Source: JBGPML01 sp041486955
GTDB lineage: Bacteria > Patescibacteriota > UBA1384 > 2-12-FULL-50-11 > DASWYB01
Direction of reading: 5' to 3'
Assembly: GCA_041486955.1 (NCBI GenBank)
Contig: JBGPML010000022.1
Span: 1-11,331, forward strand
Length of the DNA: 11,331 nt
Below the pieces are notes generated by a model. That model saw nothing but the letters and a program-made list of their open reading frames with translations. It did no database searches and was not told the DNA's origin. The position numbers and the translations under genes were made by a program. Position 1 is the first letter of the stretch. Each line of letters opens with the position of its first letter. Shown piece after piece: positions 1-5,937 of the stretch.

Positions 1-10
1 AGATTTACGT

Positions 11-16
11 TATAGT
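11..16 (+). promoter_or_regulatory. Predicted -10 box of murJ, leaderless type
   Basis: TATAGT matches the sigma-70 -10 consensus at five of six positions and ends nine bases before the murJ ATG. Transcription would therefore start about three bases before the start codon. The -35 position falls outside the window. No Shine-Dalgarno sequence is visible, which fits an almost leaderless mRNA. Confidence 0.45.
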
Positions 17-25
17 GGGACTCAT

Positions 26-1669
26 ATGGTCTCAAAGATCAAACGGTTGTGGCACAATGAGCAGGGCGTCCAGGGGGCCGCGGCCTTGCTTGTAGTAACA
101 ATGCTCCTAAGCAATATATTAGGCTTTCTTCGTGACCTCATCTTAGCTAACTCCCTGCCTCTCTCGATTCTTGATACTTACTATGCGGCGTTTCGCTTAC
201 CTGACTTTCTGTTTAATCTCTTTATTCTCGGCGCGATAAGTTCAGCCTTTATTCCGGTCTATTTGGATATTAAAACAAACCAGGGTGATGATGCAGCTTG
301 GAAGTTAACGCATAATCTCATCAACTCAGCCCTCATTATTCTCGCTGTCCTGGGATCGGTGCTGTTTATTTTTATGCCGCAAATTCTTCCCCATTTTCTA
401 CCGGGATTCCCTCCGGAGAAAATTGCCAATACCGTACCTTTAGCTCGAGTATTGCTCCTCTCCCCTTTCTTCTTTGCTGTCTCTTACGTTTTTGGTGGAG
501 TTCTCAATGCTCATAAAAAATTCTTCGCCTATGCTATTGCTCCTCTTGTTTATAATTCTTCGATTATTGTTGGCGGCTTTTTAGTGCCGTATTTTGGTGT
601 AAATGGTGTTGCTTGGGCCGTTGTGATTGGAGCAGCATTACATGCGTTAGTCCAACTTCCAGCGTTACGAAGCGCGGGATATCGCCCGACCTTTATATTC
701 GATCCAATGGATAAATCAATCAAACGGGTGATCAGTCTGATGGTCCCTCGATCAGTCAGCTTAGGTATGATGCAGCTGGTATTGCTCTTCTTTACTCGCA
801 TTGGATCGTTCTTACCGAGCGGCACGGTATCAATTTTTTCACTCACCAATAATGTTCAAACCACGCCCGTCGCAATTTTTGCCGCCTCTATTGGCACAGC
901 CGTTTTCCCGATGTTAGGAGCTGCCACCAGCGATAAAGACGATCGAAGATATAATGCCCTTCTCACGGAAAGCCTTCGGGGTATGCTGTTTTTCATCATC
1001 CCATCAATGGTTTTGCTTTGGATTCTACGAGCCCATATTATTCGCCTGTACTTGGCCCTGAATCATCAAACCTGGACTGATACTATTCGGGCGATTGATA
1101 CTTTTAGTTGGTTCATTCTCGCGCTGGCATCACAAGGGTTTAACTTAATAATGATTCGAGCCTATTATGCCAGGCAGGACACCAAACGGCCAATGATTAT
1201 TTCAATCATTGGTGGGGCTGTGGCTATTACTTTGGCTTGGTTCTTAGCTGGAAAGATTCACGATGTGCCTGCTCTATCACTTGCCTTCGCCCTTGGGACG
1301 ATTACCGAATCTATCATATTACTTGCTGTTTTCATGGCGAAGTACCCCAAGCTCCTCACTATCTCAAGTGTGGTCGAGACTATTGGCATCGCCGGAGCCT
1401 TTGCCATCATATCTGGCCTGCTTGCTCGATTGACGTTATCAGTCGTGAGTGAAGGCACGCTCACGAACACAGCAGGGTTGGGTACGGCTAAAATCATTCC
1501 GCTCTTTATCGCCTTGGTAGCAGCCGGTATTGTGGGTGTTACAGTCTACCTTTCGCTCTCATTCTTGTTTAATCGAAACGAACTTCTCTGGTTCTGGCCC
1601 AAACGAGCGGCTCGTGCCATTTCTCTCCCCGATAGTGAAGAAATAGCCGGGGACGAAGGACTGGCTTAA
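26..1669 (+). CDS. murJ: Lipid II flippase MurJ (MviN family)
   Basis: A 547-residue polytopic membrane protein of the MOP exporter superfamily. MurJ moves lipid II across the cytoplasmic membrane for peptidoglycan synthesis. The N-terminal family signature is clear (SNILGFLRDLILA near 29-41, then DTYYAAFRLPDFLFNLF at 50-66 and SSAFIPVY at 72-79). Hydrophobic helices continue to about residue 525, in line with the roughly 14 TM segments expected, followed by a short charged cytoplasmic tail. By alignment from memory to E. coli MurJ, R36 and D50 match the important Arg24 and Asp39, while the Arg18 and Arg52 positions are Asn30 and Phe63. The ATG was chosen because it starts the conserved N-terminus and follows a -10 box. 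lepA begins 41 bp downstream; no terminator separates them. Identity is secure; details of substrate handling are inferred. Confidence 0.95.
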   Translation: MVSKIKRLWHNEQGVQGAAALLVVTMLLSNILGFLRDLILANSLPLSILDTYYAAFRLPDFLFNLFILGAISSAFIPVYLDIKTNQGDDAAWKLTHNLINSALIILAVLGSVLFIFMPQILPHFLPGFPPEKIANTVPLARVLLLSPFFFAVSYVFGGVLNAHKKFFAYAIAPLVYNSSIIVGGFLVPYFGVNGVAWAVVIGAALHALVQLPALRSAGYRPTFIFDPMDKSIKRVISLMVPRSVSLGMMQLVLLFFTRIGSFLPSGTVSIFSLTNNVQTTPVAIFAASIGTAVFPMLGAATSDKDDRRYNALLTESLRGMLFFIIPSMVLLWILRAHIIRLYLALNHQTWTDTIRAIDTFSWFILALASQGFNLIMIRAYYARQDTKRPMIISIIGGAVAITLAWFLAGKIHDVPALSLAFALGTITESIILLAVFMAKYPKLLTISSVVETIGIAGAFAIISGLLARLTLSVVSEGTLTNTAGLGTAKIIPLFIALVAAGIVGVTVYLSLSFLFNRNELLWFWPKRAARAISLPDSEEIAGDEGLA

Positions 1670-1695
1670 GACTATAATTTTACCCGAATATCGAG

Positions 1696-1701
1696 TATAA
1701 T
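1696..1701 (+). promoter_or_regulatory. Predicted -10 box of lepA, leaderless type
   Basis: A perfect TATAAT lies nine bases before the lepA ATG, the same spacing as at murJ, so the predicted start site is about 1708. No TTGACA is present 16-18 bp upstream. That window instead contains another TATAAT (1673-1678), which could be an alternative -10 giving a leader of about 30 nt. No Shine-Dalgarno sequence precedes the ATG. Confidence 0.5.
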
Positions 1702-1710
1702 TGCCCTGTT

Positions 1711-3537
1711 ATGAATCCGACGCGAAATTTTTGTATTATCGCTCATATTGATCATGGTAAGTCGACGATGGCTGACCGATTTTTAGAACTGACCGGATTA
1801 GTTGAAAAGAATAAGCTCAAAGAACAAATGCTCGATTCAATGGACCTTGAGCGTGAACGCGGCATTACCATTAAGCTCCAGCCTGTCCATATGACGTACA
1901 GAATCCCGAATGACAAAGGCCAAATGACGAATGAAAAAGATGATTTTGGCATTTTTAATTCGGATTTTGACATTGAAGATTCAGAATACGCTCTGAATCT
2001 TATAGATACCCCCGGACATGTCGATTTTTCATACGAGGTTTCTCGTTCTTTGGCGGCGGTAGAAGGAGCCATTTTGCTCGTTGATGCTACCCAAGGCATC
2101 CAGGCTCAGACGTTAGCTAACTTGACGGTCGCACAAAAGCATAAGTTAACGATTATTCCTGTCGTCAATAAAATCGATCTACCTAACGCCGAACCTGAGC
2201 GCGTGGCCTTTGAATTAGCGGAATTGCTAAAATGCGATCCTGATTCGATTATTTTCGCTTCGGGAAAGACCGGTCAAGGTGTGGAATTACTGTTACAGCG
2301 CATTATTCGCGATGTCCCTGCTCCAAAAGAAGCCGCTAATAACTCTCTAACCGCGCTCGTATTTGATTCGCAATTCAGTTCCTACCGCGGAGTTATTGCT
2401 CATGTACGCGTTATGAGTGGTTCGATCAAAGCTGGCGACACCATAAAAATGATGGCCAATCAACAATCATTTATGGTTGAGGAAGTCGGCGTAATGCAAA
2501 TCACGCCTAAACCAATTAATGAATTACAGGCAGGAGATATAGGTTATATTGTGACTGGGTTGAAACGGGTCGCCGATTGTCGGGTGGGAGATACCATGAC
2601 GTTATTATCTGACCCGGCAGAGACAGCATTACCTGGCTACCATCAACCACAACCAATGGTTTACGCCTCTCTTTTTAGTGCTGAAAGCGACACGCTTAAT
2701 TTACGCACGGCTTTAGAAAAGCTATCTGCCAACGATGCCGCATTAGCATACGAACCACACTATTCCGAAGCTTTCGGTGCGGGATTTCGCGTCGGATTTT
2801 TGGGACTGCTCCACTTAGAAATTACCAAAGAGCGTCTTGAACGCGAATTTAATGTTGAATTAATTATTACAACCCCCGAAGTCGCCTTTCATGGTGATAC
2901 GATTAATGGGTACGAAGAACCGTGGATTAAAGCAGAGATTGTTACGCCGCCCGCCTATATCGGTCAAATTATGGATTTAGTGGAAACTCGTTGTGGGGAA
3001 TATCAATCGATGCACTATCTGGGAACAGATACGTCCGATGGCGATACTGCTCACAAAACAGCCATCCTCGAATACGATATTCCGTTAGCCGAAATTATTT
3101 TAGATTTTAACGATCAGCTAAAGAGTATCACGGCAGGTTATGCATCGTTATCATATGACCTCATCGGTTATCGTCCAGGTAAGTTGGTTGAATTATCCAT
3201 CCTCATTGCCGGTGATAAAGTCTCACCGTTCACTCAGCTCGTGCCCGTCAATCAAGTAGAGTCTCGGGGCAGAATTTTAACCAAACGCCTGAAAGATTTA
3301 ATTCCCAAACAGATGTTTGAAGTCAGTATTCAAGCTGCGGCTAATGGTAAGATTATCGCTCGTGAAAATGTCCCGGCCATGCGAAAAGACGTCACTGCCA
3401 AACTGTATGGCGGAGACGTGACTCGTAAACGCAAATTATTAGAAAAACAAAAGGAAGGTAAACGTAAAATGCGTCAGCTTGGTCGAGTTTCTGTCCCAAC
3501 CGATGTGTTTATCCAGGCCCTGAAACCTTCGAATTAA
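1711..3537 (+). CDS. lepA: Elongation factor 4 (LepA), translational GTPase
   Basis: A 608-residue ribosome-associated GTPase, close to the family's usual length of about 600. G-domain motifs are intact: AHIDHGKST (11-19, P-loop), RERGITIK (49-56, switch I), DTPGH (99-103, with the catalytic His), NKID (153-156) and SGKTGQG (184-190). The EF-G-like domains II, III and V follow, and the LepA-specific C-terminal domain ends in the basic KRKLLEKQKEGKRKMRQLG stretch near 578-596. The oddity is an insertion of about 25 residues (roughly 66-91) between switch I and DTPGH. Its DNA begins with heptamer-like repeats (listed separately). LepA acts on stalled or back-translocated ribosomes and in 30S biogenesis. 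The gene follows murJ closely but has its own -10 box, and it meets the minus-strand gene across a shared hairpin. Identity is secure. Confidence 0.97.
   Translation: MNPTRNFCIIAHIDHGKSTMADRFLELTGLVEKNKLKEQMLDSMDLERERGITIKLQPVHMTYRIPNDKGQMTNEKDDFGIFNSDFDIEDSEYALNLIDTPGHVDFSYEVSRSLAAVEGAILLVDATQGIQAQTLANLTVAQKHKLTIIPVVNKIDLPNAEPERVAFELAELLKCDPDSIIFASGKTGQGVELLLQRIIRDVPAPKEAANNSLTALVFDSQFSSYRGVIAHVRVMSGSIKAGDTIKMMANQQSFMVEEVGVMQITPKPINELQAGDIGYIVTGLKRVADCRVGDTMTLLSDPAETALPGYHQPQPMVYASLFSAESDTLNLRTALEKLSANDAALAYEPHYSEAFGAGFRVGFLGLLHLEITKERLEREFNVELIITTPEVAFHGDTINGYEEPWIKAEIVTPPAYIGQIMDLVETRCGEYQSMHYLGTDTSDGDTAHKTAILEYDIPLAEIILDFNDQLKSITAGYASLSYDLIGYRPGKLVELSILIAGDKVSPFTQLVPVNQVESRGRILTKRLKDLIPKQMFEVSIQAAANGKIIARENVPAMRKDVTAKLYGGDVTRKRKLLEKQKEGKRKMRQLGRVSVPTDVFIQALKPSN
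1908..1942 (+). repeat. Degenerate 7-bp tandem repeat inside lepA
   Basis: Five consecutive heptamers can be read: GAATGAC, AAAGGCC, AAATGAC, GAATGAA, AAAGATG. They resemble the AATGACN-type short tandem repeats known from cyanobacterial and some other genomes, normally found between genes. Here they encode the start of the extra loop (residues 67-77, NDKGQMTNEKD) in the LepA GTPase domain, and the reading frame stays open. Confidence 0.5.
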
Positions 3538-3566
3538 AAAGCCCAGGACGTCATTGTCCTGGGCTT
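3536..3566 (-). terminator. Rho-independent terminator of the secreted-protein gene, shared with lepA
   Basis: The arms GCCCAGGAC (3541-3549) and GTCCTGGGC (3556-3564) pair perfectly around a 6-nt loop. Two more A-T pairs extend the stem to 11 bp. Read on the minus strand, the stem runs into TTTTT (3540-3536), a standard intrinsic terminator 14 bases after the stop of the minus-strand gene. On the plus strand the stem sits 3 bases after the lepA stop but is followed by only two T residues, so it is at best a weak terminator for lepA. Confidence 0.85.
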
Positions 3567-3579
3567 CGAGGTTTGAGAC

Positions 3580-4224
3580 TTAACGCCAGAAGTTTGCTGT
3601 CATAGGCTTCTCATTTGGAATAGTGAGAGACATTACTAACCTATGCCCATTCTCGATTATCTTCCAGTTCGCTGTCACTTGTTTACCTTTGAACTGGTAA
3701 ACAATGCAGTTGACACCGGTGGTTTTCCAAACTCCTATCGAAACATCTCTGCCGGTGCCGAAAATAAATTTACCACTTCTTTCCAAGGTGATCGGAACTG
3801 GACCCTTGTCCCACTTCCCGACGATGGCCGAAAACGGATTAGCGACTCCCGGAACTGATTTACCTGGCGAAACAACTGGGATGAGCTGAAAGTCGTCTTG
3901 CTTAACGTCCCTCGCGTCGAAGACTGTGACTGATTGCTCACCCGAATGAATGCCTTGATCCCAATGCCATTTCGCAACTTCATTCGTTTTGGTGAAGCGC
4001 AGCTCAATCCACTGAGGTCCTGTAGATCTCCAGATTCCCTGGATAGTCTCGAACCTAAAGTTTCCGTCTGGAAAGAAAGTAAAAACTCCGAGGTCAACAT
4101 CGCCCAAGGATCGTTTCGTCCACTTCCCTACTAATTGGTGATCTGATAGCGGGAACTTCTTCGGTGCGGCGAGAGCCGGCAGGGCGAGGGACAGAAACAG
4201 TACGGCTGTAATGAATCTTCTCAT
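3580..4224 (-). CDS. Secreted protein with two copies of a small beta-rich domain
   Basis: I do not recognise a named family. The 214-residue protein begins with a clear Sec signal peptide (MRRFITAVLFLSLALPALAA, with likely cleavage near residue 19 or 20 and AxA-type residues), so it is exported. The mature part is a tandem duplication: residues 31-89 and 134-189 share VGKW at the start, a G-F/I-F strand, then GIWRSTG against GVWKTTG, and end in AKWHWD against ANWKI. Alternating hydrophobic residues and conserved Trp suggest a small beta-barrel or lipocalin-like sheet; this fold is inferred. No lipobox Cys or membrane anchor is present. GC is about 48-50%, somewhat above the neighbours. It has its own strong promoter and terminator, so it is expressed alone, and nothing here tells its ligand. 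The ATG is supported by the signal peptide. Confidence 0.85.
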   Translation of the reverse strand: MRRFITAVLFLSLALPALAAPKKFPLSDHQLVGKWTKRSLGDVDLGVFTFFPDGNFRFETIQGIWRSTGPQWIELRFTKTNEVAKWHWDQGIHSGEQSVTVFDARDVKQDDFQLIPVVSPGKSVPGVANPFSAIVGKWDKGPVPITLERSGKFIFGTGRDVSIGVWKTTGVNCIVYQFKGKQVTANWKIIENGHRLVMSLTIPNEKPMTANFWR

Positions 4225-4244
4225 CGAATACTCTTATGGCCCAT
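4221..4244 (-). other. Possible 7-codon leader ORF overlapping the secreted-protein start
   Basis: On the minus strand, ATG at 4244-4242 opens a seven-codon frame encoding MGHKSIR. Its TGA (4223-4221) overlaps the next gene's ATG (4224-4222) as ATGA, the geometry used for translational coupling. The leader ATG sits in the loop of a TGGCC/GGCCA hairpin. No good Shine-Dalgarno sequence lies at the right distance, so the overlap could be chance. Confidence 0.2.
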
Positions 4245-4293
4245 GGCCAAGTCAGTGGAGGATTGACCTCCGAAAATCTATCACTAAATAGTG
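4237..4293 (-). promoter_or_regulatory. Structured 5' leader with three short hairpins
   Basis: In the predicted leader of about 90 nt of the secreted-protein gene, three perfect five-base inverted repeats lie in series: 4282-4286/4289-4293 (CACTA/TAGTG), 4257-4261/4267-4271 (GGAGG/CCTCC) and 4237-4241/4245-4249 (TGGCC/GGCCA). The middle one buries an anti-ribosomal-like GGAGG or CCTCC sequence, depending on strand. The leader matches no riboswitch class I know; it could stabilise the message or tune translation. Confidence 0.35.
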
Positions 4294-4320
4294 CCGATTA
4301 ACCTGTTAAAGAATAGTAAT

Positions 4321-4349
4321 ATTATAGCACAAAAACACCTCTTTGTCAA
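4321..4349 (-). promoter_or_regulatory. Consensus sigma-70 promoter of the secreted-protein gene
   Basis: Read on the minus strand, TTGACA (4349-4344) and TATAAT (4326-4321) are separated by exactly 17 bp. Both hexamers are perfect consensus with ideal spacing. Transcription would begin near 4314, giving a leader of about 90 nt. A promoter this strong suggests high constitutive expression of the secreted protein. Confidence 0.85.
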
Positions 4350-4350
4350 T

Positions 4351-4390
4351 CCTTCGACTACACTCAAAACAATGCTGTGCAGTCGAATGG
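4351..4390. repeat. REP-like imperfect palindrome
   Basis: TTCGACT (4353-4359) pairs with AGTCGAA (4381-4387); after one mismatch the stem continues CAC/GTG around a 13-nt loop. The CCTTCGACT...AGTCGAA arrangement resembles dispersed palindromic units (CTTCGACT-core REP-like repeats) that I know from several bacterial genomes; copy number here cannot be judged. It lies between the response-regulator gene and the promoter of the secreted-protein gene, one base from the -35 box. It may help terminate or stabilise the upstream transcript, but it has no T-tract. Confidence 0.45.
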
Positions 4391-4422
4391 GTTAATCTTG
4401 TACGAAGCTGTTTTTCTTATTT

Positions 4423-5022
4423 TTATTGCGTTGGCGGGAGTGGCGGCGGTGCGGTTTGAGGAGGGGTTAGTGGTGATTGAGGTGCAGGCGTGGGCATAGG
4501 ATTCGAAGGTGGTCCGCCAGCTGGCGGAGGAGCTTGCGGAATCCCAGAAACTGCAGGAGGAGGAGCAACAGGTCTGGGAGATTGCGTATTTGGTTCAGCT
4601 GGTTGAGATGCGGGAGTGGCAGTTGTATCATCTGCATCACCACCGGCAAATTGATGAATTTTATCTAAAACTGCTTTCGGGGTAACTTCTGTTTTAACAA
4701 CATAGTCTGAGGCCCCGGCCGCAAAACTTTCCTGCTTTTCCAGATCTTGAATTAAGGCTGTAAACACAATCACCGGAATATTCTTAGTATTATCATCGGC
4801 TTTTAGGTGACGAAGTACTTCAATCCCGTTCATTTTCGGCATCATTAAGTCAAGTAAAATAGCGGATGGAATGCTCTCTTTAGCCCGAGCTAATCCTTCC
4901 TCACCATCTTGCGCCGAAATCACATTAAATCCTGAGGCTTTTAAATATTCTTCGTACATCTCACGTAACGTTAAATCGTCGTCAATAATTAAAACTGATT
5001 GAAATGCTTCACCATCCGCCAT
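4423..5022 (-). CDS. Single-domain response regulator with proline-rich tail
   Basis: Residues 8-128 are a complete CheY-like receiver: acidic pocket D15 and D16 (in IIDDD), phospho-acceptor D58 (LLDLMMPKMNG), switch T88 (VFTA) and conserved K110 (YVVK). Residues from about 131 to 199 are a low-complexity tail dominated by Pro, Ala, Gln and Ser, with PPP runs. There is no DNA-binding or enzymatic output domain, so it probably acts by protein contact, like CheY/Spo0F-type proteins; the tail could be the contact or a linker. The start is supported by AGGAG five bases upstream (5028-5032). It is transcribed away from the hydrolase operon across a 116-bp divergent region. The cognate kinase is unknown; the sensor kinase at 8640 is the only candidate in view. 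PPP stretches normally need elongation factor P. The receiver identity is secure; partner and output are inferred. Confidence 0.93.
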   Translation of the reverse strand: MADGEAFQSVLIIDDDLTLREMYEEYLKASGFNVISAQDGEEGLARAKESIPSAILLDLMMPKMNGIEVLRHLKADDNTKNIPVIVFTALIQDLEKQESFAAGASDYVVKTEVTPKAVLDKIHQFAGGDADDTTATPASQPAEPNTQSPRPVAPPPAVSGIPQAPPPAGGPPSNPMPTPAPQSPLTPPQTAPPPLPPTQ

Positions 5023-5027
5023 CTATG

Positions 5028-5032
5028 CTCCT
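5028..5032 (-). promoter_or_regulatory. Ribosome binding site of the response regulator
   Basis: AGGAG on the minus strand ends five bases before the ATG at 5022. It is the clearest Shine-Dalgarno sequence in the window and fixes the start. It contrasts with the plus-strand genes whose -10 boxes sit next to their ATGs and which lack such a site. Confidence 0.7.
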
Positions 5033-5054
5033 CTCGGTTTTCATTTACCCTTTT

Positions 5055-5082
5055 AACATACTCTCTCTAACCTGAATGTCAA
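5055..5082 (-). promoter_or_regulatory. Promoter of the response regulator gene
   Basis: On the minus strand a perfect TTGACA (5082-5077) is followed after 16 bp by TATGTT (5060-5055, four of six matches). Transcription would start near 5048, leaving a leader of about 26 nt that carries the AGGAG ribosome binding site. Confidence 0.55.
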
Positions 5083-5110
5083 ACCTGGTTTTGCTCATCC
5101 GTACTATGTG

Positions 5111-5127
5111 TATAATAGAATTATAAA
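5111..5127 (+). promoter_or_regulatory. Predicted -10 region of the hydrolase-ligase-synthase operon
   Basis: Two candidates overlap the same site: a perfect TATAAT at 5111-5116, predicting a start near 5123, and TATAAA at 5122-5127, predicting a start near 5134. Either gives a leader of 16 nt or less before the ATG at 5139, without a Shine-Dalgarno sequence. No good TTGACA lies upstream; TTTTGC at 5089-5094 is the best -35 for the first. TATAAT and its reverse complement ATTATA (5120-5125) form a small inverted repeat. Confidence 0.5.
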
Positions 5128-5138
5128 CATTGATTTTT

Positions 5139-5915
5139 ATGTCAAAAAAAGCGCCTACTCACGCTGAGCTTGCAAAACCCTTCTACTACCGTCGTGGAAA
5201 GGTTGGCATTCTTTTGCTCCATGGATTTACAAGCACCCCTTACATCTATCGTGAGTTAGCCATAAAATTGGCGGAGTCTGATTATACGGTTTCAGCGCCG
5301 TTAATTGAGGGACACGGAACAAGCCCGGAGGAACTCGAAAAAACTACTTGGAAAGATTGGGTCACATCAGCAGAAACTGCATTTGATATTTTAAAAAAGG
5401 ATTGCAATGAAATTTTAGTCATCGGTGCTTCATTTGGCGCGAATCTAGCCTGCCATGTCGCTGCTAACCGAAAAGTTGACGGGCTGGTATTAATTGGAGT
5501 CCCCCGCTGGCTCCATAAGCATTGGCTCATCGTTTTTGGTACTCATATATATAGTTTGCTCGGAATTCGATTTTTTAGTAAACCGATTGCTAAAACACTT
5601 GATGAAGACATTATTATTGCCGGCCCAACTCATTCATACGTTAAAATCCCTATTAAAAGCATGAAACAGATACTCTATTTAATGTCTGTTGTAACGGAAC
5701 GTAATTTGCGGAAAATCACTGCTCCCACCCTGATCATTCAATCAGTCGAGGATGGTTTAATCATGCCTTCGAGCGGTCGTTTTGCCTTTAACCATCTAAA
5801 ATCCAAAAACAAGCAGCTGATTTGGATCAGTGAATCCCACCACGAGCTTCATACCGGGCAATATCGCCGCCTGATTTATAGTTTCATCACTGATTTCATG
5901 CTAAGCTGGTCGTAA
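5139..5915 (+). CDS. Alpha/beta-hydrolase, carboxylesterase or monoacylglycerol-lipase type
   Basis: A 258-residue cytoplasmic serine hydrolase resembling the Est30/YvaK carboxylesterase group, which cleaves short- to medium-chain esters. The oxyanion-side motif LLLHGFTSTP (25-34) and the GHGTSPEEL loop (58-66) are typical. The nucleophile is S98 in GASFG; the acid is most likely D205 (in QSVEDGLIMP) and the base H235 (in ESHHELH). Residues 120-185 form the helical cap. No signal peptide is present. I chose the ATG at 5139 over a TTG at 5130 because the TTG adds only three residues and lies too near the -10 box. It is first in an operon, with the ligase starting 22 bp after its stop. Context suggests that it frees an acyl or aryl acid for the ligase, or hydrolyses a thioester or ester product. 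Fold is secure; substrate unknown. Confidence 0.88.
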   Translation: MSKKAPTHAELAKPFYYRRGKVGILLLHGFTSTPYIYRELAIKLAESDYTVSAPLIEGHGTSPEELEKTTWKDWVTSAETAFDILKKDCNEILVIGASFGANLACHVAANRKVDGLVLIGVPRWLHKHWLIVFGTHIYSLLGIRFFSKPIAKTLDEDIIIAGPTHSYVKIPIKSMKQILYLMSVVTERNLRKITAPTLIIQSVEDGLIMPSSGRFAFNHLKSKNKQLIWISESHHELHTGQYRRLIYSFITDFMLSWS

Positions 5916-5922
5916 GGTTTAA

Positions 5923-5927
5923 AAGGA
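5923..5927 (+). promoter_or_regulatory. Ribosome binding site of the acyl-activating ligase
   Basis: AAGGA lies ten bases before the ATG at 5938, inside the short gap after the hydrolase stop. It supports both the chosen start and translation from a polycistronic message. Confidence 0.55.
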
Positions 5928-5937
5928 TGGGCCGACC

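Noticed and set aside
3536..3566. The hairpin as a strong terminator for lepA.
   Set aside because: On the plus strand it is followed by only two T residues; the T-tract is on the minus-strand side.
3643..4134. Plus-strand open frames opposite the secreted-protein gene.
   Set aside because: The minus-strand gene has a signal peptide, internal repeat, promoter and terminator; the plus-strand frames have none of these.
4477..4668. Plus-strand open frame rich in Arg opposite the proline-rich tail.
   Set aside because: It is the antisense shadow of proline codons, lacks a ribosome binding site and overlaps a clearly real gene.
5130..5138. TTG at 5130 as the hydrolase start.
   Set aside because: It adds only three residues, has no ribosome binding site, and an ATG follows in frame at 5139 at a better distance from the -10 box.
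5120..5145. A second minus-strand promoter for the response regulator: TTGACA (5145-5140) and TATAAT (5125-5120).
   Set aside because: The spacer is only 14 bp, too short for normal sigma-70 use, and the -35 lies inside the hydrolase coding start. The promoter at 5055-5082 fits better.
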